Positions 1 through 4,963 of a stretch of 5,988 nucleotides of DNA are shown here, one piece after another. Each line of letters begins with the position of its first letter. Position 1 is the stretch's first letter. Made by a program: the position numbers and the translations under genes. A model generated the notes under the pieces. It worked only from the letters and a program-made list of their open reading frames with translations. It did not search any database and had not been told where the DNA came from. Source of the stretch: an uncultured Eubacteriales bacterium (GTDB taxonomy: Bacteria; Bacillota; Clostridia; Peptostreptococcales; Anaerovoracaceae); the NCBI GenBank assembly GCA_959021945.1, contig CAUEYG010000113.1, positions 1 to 5,988 on the forward strand. Reading direction: 5' to 3'.

Positions 1-139
1 TATATATGATACTTTCAGCAATCTGCTCTGCTGTCGTCGTTTTGCCACACCATTTGGGACCTTCAATCAATACAGCCCCCTTTCCCTCAAGCTTTCTTTT
101 TAAAATATTATCTGCGATTCGTGTCTTATAACCTTCCAT
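1..139 (-). CDS. AAA-family ATPase (DUF4143-type), N-terminal fragment
   Basis: This is the first 46 codons of a gene that runs off the left edge. The visible protein begins MEGYKTRIADNILKRKLEG and has a Walker A P-loop at about residues 27-34 (GPKWCGKT), preceded by a hydrophobic strand (AVLIE). The short basic N-terminal helix, the K-G-A-V-L-I-E-G-P strand and the Trp-Cys inside the P-loop are what I know from bacterial AAA_14/DUF4143 ATP-binding proteins of about 400-450 residues, whose biological role is not established. The ATG at 137-139 is supported by an AGAGGTG ribosome binding site 6 nt upstream and by its own promoter, so this gene looks independent of the wall-enzyme genes. The Walker B motif and the DUF4143 C-terminal domain lie outside the window, so the family assignment rests on the N-terminus only. 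Confidence 0.75.
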   Translation of the reverse strand, partial: MEGYKTRIADNILKRKLEGKGAVLIEGPKWCGKTTTAEQIAESIIY

Positions 140-145
140 TTCTCG

Positions 146-152
146 CACCTCT
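146..152 (-). promoter_or_regulatory. Shine-Dalgarno of the AAA ATPase gene
   Basis: AGAGGTG on the minus strand is a good match to the anti-SD and lies 6 nt before the ATG at 139. It fixes the start of a gene of which only 46 codons are visible. Confidence 0.75.
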
Positions 153-182
153 TTTCTATCTACGAAATAAATGATACCATCT

Positions 183-211
183 ATTATACCACAGGTTCAA
201 CATTTTTCCGA
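183..211 (-). promoter_or_regulatory. Extended -10 SigA-type promoter for the AAA ATPase gene
   Basis: On the minus strand a perfect TATAAT (183-188) is immediately preceded by TGG (189-191), which makes a TGnTATAAT extended -10. The best -35 at a 17-nt spacing is TCGGAA (206-211), only a 3/6 match to TTGACA. That fits an extended -10 promoter, which does not need a good -35. The -10 lies about 43 nt upstream of the ATG, leaving a leader of roughly 35 nt. The promoter is inferred from sequence only. Confidence 0.7.
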
Positions 212-237
212 CGATTGGCGCGATTTTATTCCGATTG
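202..237. repeat. Imperfect direct repeat upstream of the promoter
   Basis: Read on the plus strand, CGATTG occurs at 212-217 and again at 232-237, exactly 20 nt apart, or about two helical turns. Each copy is preceded by a similar T-rich ATTTT...TCCG block (202-210 and 223-232), with a small insertion or deletion between the copies. The right-hand end of the repeat (plus coordinates) lies upstream of the -35 and the left-hand copy overlaps it. It could be a paired operator, but A/T-rich intergenic DNA also produces such repeats by chance. The rest of this 130-nt intergenic stretch holds no gene and no convincing terminator. Confidence 0.3.
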
Positions 238-269
238 TTCACCTTTGAATGTTATGTACAAAAATCCTA

Positions 270-1262
270 CTACACTTTTGCAATCTGATACATATCCCGC
301 AGTATCTGAGCCCCAGCCGGGAAAAAGTTCATAATATTCCAGTAGCTTACTCCCGCCAGCCCAAACTCTGATACAAGTGCCAGCTTGGCCCTCAGACTCC
401 GAGCATCTTCAAACCATACTACGCGGTCAATGCCATTTTCATCCGTGTAATAGTAATAAGGGGATGCAGCCTGTTCATCAAACTGAATTTCCGCTCCATA
501 CCGGGCAGCCCTAGCTGCAGCCTCATCGTTTGAAATCATTTCTGCCCGTGATTCTCCCCTTATAAAAGGCAATTTCCAATCATACCCGTAATTAGGAATT
601 CCCATTAAAATCTGATCCGGAGGGATTTCACTCACACCATATTCAATGACTCTGCGCACTTGATTCAGCGGCGCTATAGCCATGGGCGGACCATAGGTAT
701 AACCCCATTCATAGGTCATCAGCATCACCAAGTTGGCAGCCTGCCCCATCCCATAATAATCATGACCCTGATAGAGCAAGCCTTTTTGATCTTTCGATGT
801 CTTAGGAGCCAGAGCTGTTGTAACCAGATATCCCTCTTCATTAAGCCGTTCCCTTGTCTTTCGTACCAGCTCTGTATATTGATCTCTGTTTTCAGCAAAG
901 ATGAACTCAAAGTCAAAGTCTACGCCAAACATACCTTTTGCTTTAATGTTGGCCAAAATACTCTCAATCAGCTGCTCCTGAGCCTGCGGATTCTCCAGCA
1001 GGACTTTCGTCTGTTCATTATTAAAAGCCCCCTTGCTGTCGATTGACGTAAGGACCATCAGCGGCTCTACGCCTGCTGCTCTGGCCGGTCCTACAATATT
1101 ATCATCCTGCAGGTCCACCAGCTGTCCCGCTGCAGTAAAGCCATAACTGAACGCTGATACAAAAGTCAGGTCAGGCAGCCACAGTCCCAAGGTTTCCTGA
1201 GAAATGCTGGGATAAGCGTACCCGTTTACTAAAATTGTTTCCTTTTGCAGTTTTTCTGCCAT
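270..1262 (-). CDS. GH18 glycosidase, SleL/YaaH-like, catalytic domain only
   Basis: A 330-residue glycoside hydrolase family 18 TIM barrel. The catalytic signature is GVDFDFEF at residues 113-120, with D115, D117 and the presumed acid/base E119. As in spore-lytic SleL/YaaH-type members, the first Asp of the classical DGxDxDxE is absent. Other barrel landmarks are LMTYEWGY (181-188), MGIPNYGYDW (220-229) and a C-terminal GVSYWNI (304-310) with the usual Trp lining the sugar site. In this family E119 would hydrolyse N-acetylglucosaminyl bonds in peptidoglycan or spore cortex. There is no signal peptide, membrane segment or LysM domain, whereas SleL and YaaH carry two N-terminal LysM repeats, so the protein is either mother-cell made and spore-associated or cytoplasmic. 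The ATG is preceded by GGGGGTGG, which lies inside the terminator hairpin following the upstream gene. The gap to that gene is 52 nt. A cytosolic chitooligosaccharide hydrolase is the main alternative. Confidence 0.85.
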   Translation of the reverse strand: MAEKLQKETILVNGYAYPSISQETLGLWLPDLTFVSAFSYGFTAAGQLVDLQDDNIVGPARAAGVEPLMVLTSIDSKGAFNNEQTKVLLENPQAQEQLIESILANIKAKGMFGVDFDFEFIFAENRDQYTELVRKTRERLNEEGYLVTTALAPKTSKDQKGLLYQGHDYYGMGQAANLVMLMTYEWGYTYGPPMAIAPLNQVRRVIEYGVSEIPPDQILMGIPNYGYDWKLPFIRGESRAEMISNDEAAARAARYGAEIQFDEQAASPYYYYTDENGIDRVVWFEDARSLRAKLALVSEFGLAGVSYWNIMNFFPAGAQILRDMYQIAKV

Positions 1263-1307
1263 AAAAAACCACCCCCGCTTATAGGCTATGCTGCGGGTAG
1301 GTGGTTT
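1263..1307 (-). terminator. Intrinsic terminator after the Fn3-GHL10 gene
   Basis: On the minus strand AAACCACC (1300-1307) plus CCCGC (1293-1297) pair with GCGGG (1274-1278) plus GGTGGTTT (1266-1273). This gives a 13-bp GC-rich stem interrupted only by a 2-nt bulge (1298-1299), with a 14-nt loop (1279-1292). Six T residues follow the last G, at 1263-1268. It starts 7 nt after the TAA of the upstream gene, so it probably ends the four-gene operon. Unusually, the GH18 start codon directly follows the T-run. Confidence 0.85.
1269..1276 (-). promoter_or_regulatory. Shine-Dalgarno of the GH18 gene, buried in the terminator stem
   Basis: GGGGGTGG can pair with the anti-SD core as GGAGGTG with one G-U wobble, and sits 6 nt before the ATG at 1262. 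All eight bases lie in the 3' arm of the terminator hairpin, so folding of the stem would hide the site from ribosomes. No other in-frame start with a usable SD is seen nearby. Confidence 0.65.
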
Positions 1308-1314
1308 ATCTCTT

Positions 1315-2958
1315 TTATTTTGCTTTCTTGGTGCTGTAAGAGCTGTAACTGCTGTAGACTTTCTTCCCTTTCACTGTTTTGTAAGCTCTCACCTTGTAGT
1401 AGTAGCGTCTGCCCTTTTTTAATCTTTTATTTGTATACTTTCTAGTCTTACTTTTTACCGTTTTAATGGCTTTATATTTGCCTGATTTTTTGGTGGCCCT
1501 GTAAATGCGATAGCCTGAAGCACCGGATACCTGTTTCCACTGAACTGTAATTTTTCGTTTGCCGGCCTTCGTACTGATGCTTGGGGTCTTTGGTCTGGGA
1601 GCCCTGGATACAGCAGAGGAAAAGGAATATACGGTGCTGCCTTTATAAGCCCGCACTTTATAATAATAGGTGGTTCCTGCAGTAAGACCGGTATCCTTAT
1701 AGCTGGTACCCTTTACTGTCTTTATTTTTTTATAAGCGCTATTTTTGCCGGCAGCCCGGTAAATCTGATAGCCTGTAACTCCTGCGATCTTATTCCACTT
1801 GATCTGTAAAGTGTTATAGTTATAATAAGAGCTGCTGAGCCGCGGCGCACGTTTTACCATTTTGTTCAAATTGCTCAGCTCCGTTTTTGCCCCGCTGCGA
1901 TAAAGGTCCTTTGCGCTGAACAAGGAGTATCCATTGCATCCATAGGTACGGAGTAAGTTGAGCTGATCAGCCAGGTTCGTAGATTTTTTCTTCCATCCCG
2001 GATCATCGCTGTATTTGATCCCTGTTCTGTAAGATGCCAATCCAATATACATAGGGATTTTCTCTTTGTTTAACGATTTCCACGCTTTCAGCCTATTGGT
2101 GTACATTTTGGTTTTTCCGGTCCGCCCCCACTGATCAGTCCAGTAGATCTGAGGAATGATATAGTCAATGTATCCGGTATCGGAAAGCCACGTATCTACA
2201 TCCGCCCCTGCGCTGCGGCAGTTATCAATATTTCCCTGAGGGCTGATTCCAAACGTAACGCCGGAATCTATACTTTTCACTGTGCTGTAGACCTGCTTAA
2301 TCATTTTATTCACATATTTTCGCTTGTTTTTTGCAGAAGGGTCCTTGCTGACTTTTAAAATGCTGGCGTTATCTTTATTTTTATAGCCCTTCTTTGCATG
2401 GTAAAAATAATCGTCAAAATGGATGCCGTCTACATCGTAATCCATGACCTCTTTTACTGCTGTCAGAATTCGGTCTGTAGAGCTTTGTTTGGCAGGGTCC
2501 CAGTAATAATCCATACTGATGCGGTAAGGGTTCATCCATGCATGGAGCTCCATGCCTTTTTTATGGGCCAACTCCACCATAATTTTCAGCGGGTCAAAAG
2601 AATAAGTATTCTTTGCCTTTTTTGAAGAGGAAGCTTTCGATGTCAAATAGGACATGGCCTTAAAGGTGGAACTCTTCCACGCCGCATCATCAAAAGCTCT
2701 CACATGAAAATAAACCGTATTTACATTATTTGATTTTGCTTTGCTCAAAAAACTAGAGGCCTTAGAACGAAACGTGGATTCACTGTTGGTTTTCATTCCT
2801 AAAGATCCAAAGTCCACATAGGAAAGCCAGATTCCTCTCACCTCTGTGCTATCGCTGAAAGCGCTGACTTCCTGAGCCTTATTATATGGCATCACACCTA
2901 AAATACTGACAATACTAAAAATACATGCTGTGATTATTACTGCAATTCTTTTTTTCAT
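1315..2958 (-). CDS. Secreted GHL10 (DUF187) glycosyl hydrolase with two C-terminal Fn3 domains
   Basis: A 547-residue exported wall enzyme. Residues 1-33 form a signal peptide: MKKR, a hydrophobic core, then a plausible cleavage after VSA (A33). Residues about 38-368 are a GHL10/DUF187 TIM-barrel domain with the motifs HVRAF (85-89), HAWMNPYR (139-146), GIHFDDYFY (178-186), GISPQGN (237-243) and PQIYWTDQ (269-276). The adjacent acidic pair D182-D183 is a likely part of the active site. The best-known GHL10 enzyme, E. coli DigH (YddW), cleaves denuded peptidoglycan glycan strands, so a wall substrate is likely here too. Residues about 371-454 and 455-547 are two Fn3 modules sharing YYYKVRAYK (431-439 and 519-527). 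The ATG overlaps the stop of the upstream paralogue by 4 nt (ATGA), with an SD ending in GGTG 5 nt upstream. It is the last gene before the terminator. Confidence 0.9.
   Translation of the reverse strand: MKKRIAVIITACIFSIVSILGVMPYNKAQEVSAFSDSTEVRGIWLSYVDFGSLGMKTNSESTFRSKASSFLSKAKSNNVNTVYFHVRAFDDAAWKSSTFKAMSYLTSKASSSKKAKNTYSFDPLKIMVELAHKKGMELHAWMNPYRISMDYYWDPAKQSSTDRILTAVKEVMDYDVDGIHFDDYFYHAKKGYKNKDNASILKVSKDPSAKNKRKYVNKMIKQVYSTVKSIDSGVTFGISPQGNIDNCRSAGADVDTWLSDTGYIDYIIPQIYWTDQWGRTGKTKMYTNRLKAWKSLNKEKIPMYIGLASYRTGIKYSDDPGWKKKSTNLADQLNLLRTYGCNGYSLFSAKDLYRSGAKTELSNLNKMVKRAPRLSSSYYNYNTLQIKWNKIAGVTGYQIYRAAGKNSAYKKIKTVKGTSYKDTGLTAGTTYYYKVRAYKGSTVYSFSSAVSRAPRPKTPSISTKAGKRKITVQWKQVSGASGYRIYRATKKSGKYKAIKTVKSKTRKYTNKRLKKGRRYYYKVRAYKTVKGKKVYSSYSSYSTKKAK
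1318..1848 (-). repeat. Two tandem Fn3 module-coding segments
   Basis: These are codons about 371-454 (1597-1848) and 455-547 (1318-1596) of the secreted GHL10 protein. Both modules share W-x-x-(I/V)-(A/S)-G-x-(T/S)-GY-x-IYRA, followed by KIKTVK or AIKTVK and then an identical YYYKVRAYK. The second module is far more basic than the first. Such repeats are common as wall- or surface-binding tails in Clostridia. Confidence 0.8.
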
Positions 2959-4052
2959 TTTTTCACCACTTCTTTTTGATAATTTCTTAATTCCTTTCCT
3001 GCACTCTTACGATAAAAATCTTTGGCACTAAAAAGGGCAAATCCTCCGCATCCTTTTTCTCGCAAAAGAACAAGTTGCTCTGCAATATTCTGCCTGGATT
3101 TTCCCCATCCCGGATCATCGGTGCTGACCTGTCCTGTACGATAAAGGGCAAGACCCGGGTATAAAGGTACCTTTTGTTTGTTTAAGGAAATCCATTCCTC
3201 CAAGGTATCTGTAAACATCTTTTCTCTCCACTTGGCGCTGTGCTGGTCTGTCCAGTAAATCTGAGGCACCACATAATCCAGATACCCCTCCTGAGAAAGC
3301 CAGGTTTTCACATCAGCTCCAATAGACTCACAATAACTCACATTGCCCGCCGGACTGATGCCAAACTGCAGATCTTCCCCATATTCTTTCACCTTATCAT
3401 ATACAGCAGCCACCATCTTATTGACATTTTCCTTTTTCTCTGATTCCGGCACCTGTGAATCTTCCTTGTAAAAGTAATCGTCAAAATGAATGCCATCCAC
3501 CTTATAATTTTTTAGAATTTCATCAACACACAAGAGTATTTCCTCTGTTGATTTTTCAGAAGCCGGATCTAAAATAGGCTGTTCCAGATCATAGCCTCGA
3601 TACGGGTTAAGCCATGCGTGAAGCTCCATGTTGTGTTTATGCGCCAGTTTTACCATAATCTTGAGAGGATCATAGGAAATGTTTTCCTTCTTATTCCAAA
3701 TATATTTGCTCATGGCAAAATGCTGCGACGGATAGGATGCATCACGAAATGCTCTTACATGGAAATAGACCGTATTAATGGCATTTTTCTCTGCTTCCTG
3801 AAAAAAAGCTTCTGCATTTTGACGAAAGGTTTTTTCATCCTTGTTATACAGACCCAGGGATTTAAAATCCACATAGGCCAGCCATACTGCTCTGACCTCC
3901 CCTTCCTGTCTGACCGGCTCTGTTTTATTGCACCACACCAGACCTGCAAGGAGCAATATCAGGAGAAAAAGGGCTGCTGCCCGAACCCCTGTTGAGAGGC
4001 CCTTTCCCCTGCCATACCGCTTTTTTCTTTTTCTTCTTGGTTTTTTCTTCAT
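2955..4052 (-). CDS. Membrane-anchored GHL10 (DUF187) glycosyl hydrolase
   Basis: A 365-residue paralogue of the downstream GHL10 protein. Residues 1-18 hold 12 Lys/Arg, followed by one hydrophobic helix at about 24-40 (RAAALFLLILLLAGLVW), so the protein should sit as a type II membrane protein with the enzyme outside. C41 follows LVW, not a lipobox, so lipidation is unlikely. The GHL10 barrel spans about 52-355 with HVRAF (98-102), HAWLNPYR (145-152), GIHFDDYFY (187-195), GISPAGN (231-237) and PQIYWTDQ (263-270). D191-D192 correspond to the acidic pair of the paralogue. By analogy with E. coli DigH it probably hydrolyses peptidoglycan glycan strands. It has no Fn3 tail. The start overlaps the dehydrogenase stop by ATGA, and the only G-rich stretch (4067-4075) is 14 nt away, too far for a normal SD, so translation probably depends on coupling. 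Confidence 0.9.
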   Translation of the reverse strand: MKKKPRRKRKKRYGRGKGLSTGVRAAALFLLILLLAGLVWCNKTEPVRQEGEVRAVWLAYVDFKSLGLYNKDEKTFRQNAEAFFQEAEKNAINTVYFHVRAFRDASYPSQHFAMSKYIWNKKENISYDPLKIMVKLAHKHNMELHAWLNPYRGYDLEQPILDPASEKSTEEILLCVDEILKNYKVDGIHFDDYFYKEDSQVPESEKKENVNKMVAAVYDKVKEYGEDLQFGISPAGNVSYCESIGADVKTWLSQEGYLDYVVPQIYWTDQHSAKWREKMFTDTLEEWISLNKQKVPLYPGLALYRTGQVSTDDPGWGKSRQNIAEQLVLLREKGCGGFALFSAKDFYRKSAGKELRNYQKEVVKK

Positions 4053-4960
4053 ACTAATCGGTTAAGCCGCCCCCCATCAAGAAAGCTTTTCAAGTTAGCG
4101 CCGCATGTATCCACCACTACTTTTCGTGTTTCTACAGGAATAAATCCAATGTGAGGCGTAATCCAGCAATTTTCAAGGCCAATCAAAGGATTTCCTTCTT
4201 CCGGAGGCTCCTTTGCCAACACATCCAGTCCAGCCCCTGCCAGTTTTCCGGATCTCAGAGCATGGGCCAGGGCCTCTTCCTCTACAAGGCCGCCTCTGGC
4301 TGTATTAATTAAGATAGCGCCATCCTTCATCTTTTCAATAAATGCCCCATCTACCATTTTCTCATTTTCTTTTGTCAGCGGACAGTGAAGGGACACTACA
4401 TCAGACTGAATCGCTGCCTCAGGGTCTCTGCTGTAAACATGAACTGTCATGCCCAGAGCCTGAGCAATCTGGCCAACCCTTTTCCCAATGCTACCATATC
4501 CAATAATGCCTATGCTTTTTCCTGCCAGCAATGTTACTGGCGCTTTTATAAAGGTATAATCTTTGCACTTCTGCCACTGGCCTTTGACTACTGCATCATT
4601 GTAAAGCTCCACCCTATTGGTTACTGACAGCAACAGGGAAATGGCCTGCTGAGCTACTGCATCGGCAGAATAGGCTGGTACATTTGCCACTGCGATTCCC
4701 AGATCTTTAGCAGCTTCCAAATCCACATGGTTGTAACCTGTGGCAGCAACGCCGATAAAGGACAGGTGCGGGCACTTTTCCATGATCGATCGGTCCAGAG
4801 AAACAGCATCGACAAATACTGCATCCGCCTCCTCCATTCTTGAAACCATCTCTTCTCTGCCGGTCCGTTTATAAGTTACAAACTGACCCAGGCTGGAAAT
4901 GGGTTCCCAGGAAATGTCCCCGGGATTAAGGACTCCACTGTCTAAAAATACAATCTTCAT
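4049..4960 (-). CDS. D-2-hydroxyacid dehydrogenase, NAD(P)-dependent
   Basis: A cytosolic oxidoreductase of 303 residues that interconverts a D-2-hydroxyacid and a 2-oxoacid; the substrate cannot be told (glycerate/hydroxypyruvate, glyoxylate and lactate are all possible). The substrate-binding part includes GVAATGYNHVD (70-80). The Rossmann fold has GYGSIG (154-159). The catalytic trio is R222 (NTARGG), E251 (LDVLAKEP) and H270 (TPHIG), all present. After the second beta strand the sequence is YSRD (176-179) where NAD-specific members have Asp, so NADP(H) preference is likely. Between that motif and SDVVSLHCPLT (186-196) only about 7 residues remain where I expect about 22, which accounts for the short length against the usual 315-320. 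The start has AGGAG 6 nt upstream, and the gene lies 3 nt after the M16 stop. Confidence 0.88.
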   Translation of the reverse strand: MKIVFLDSGVLNPGDISWEPISSLGQFVTYKRTGREEMVSRMEEADAVFVDAVSLDRSIMEKCPHLSFIGVAATGYNHVDLEAAKDLGIAVANVPAYSADAVAQQAISLLLSVTNRVELYNDAVVKGQWQKCKDYTFIKAPVTLLAGKSIGIIGYGSIGKRVGQIAQALGMTVHVYSRDPEAAIQSDVVSLHCPLTKENEKMVDGAFIEKMKDGAILINTARGGLVEEEALAHALRSGKLAGAGLDVLAKEPPEEGNPLIGLENCWITPHIGFIPVETRKVVVDTCGANLKSFLDGGRLNRLV

Positions 4961-4963
4961 TAC

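Noticed and set aside
140..269. Intrinsic terminator after the GH18 gene
   Set aside because: I looked for a stem followed by T residues on the minus strand after the TAG at 270 and found only 4-5 bp imperfect stems, such as GTTCA/TGAAT, without a T-tract at the right place.
660..1046. A 128-codon open frame on the plus strand
   Set aside because: It lies wholly inside the GH18 gene on the other strand, has no family-like motif and no ribosome binding site that stands out; the opposite strand has clear GH18 catalytic motifs.
1263..1314. GH18 gene as a frameshifted continuation of the Fn3-GHL10 gene
   Set aside because: The Fn3 module ends naturally before its TAA, a complete terminator lies between the genes, and GH18 begins at a normal domain boundary with its own ATG and SD.
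1420..1450. Possible SigE-like -10 (TATACAAAT on the minus strand) driving the GH18 gene
   Set aside because: It lies inside the Fn3 coding region, has no acceptable -35 at 14-16 nt, and falls in an A-rich Lys/Tyr codon run where such matches arise by chance.
3930..3940. Lipoprotein cleavage site at Cys41 of the membrane-anchored GHL10
   Set aside because: The preceding residues are LVW; Trp at -1 does not fit the lipobox, where Gly, Ala or Ser is expected.
3618..3995. A 125-codon open frame on the plus strand
   Set aside because: It is antisense to the membrane-anchored GHL10 gene, rich in Cys, Phe and Ile as expected for a reverse-complement shadow, and has no recognisable domain.
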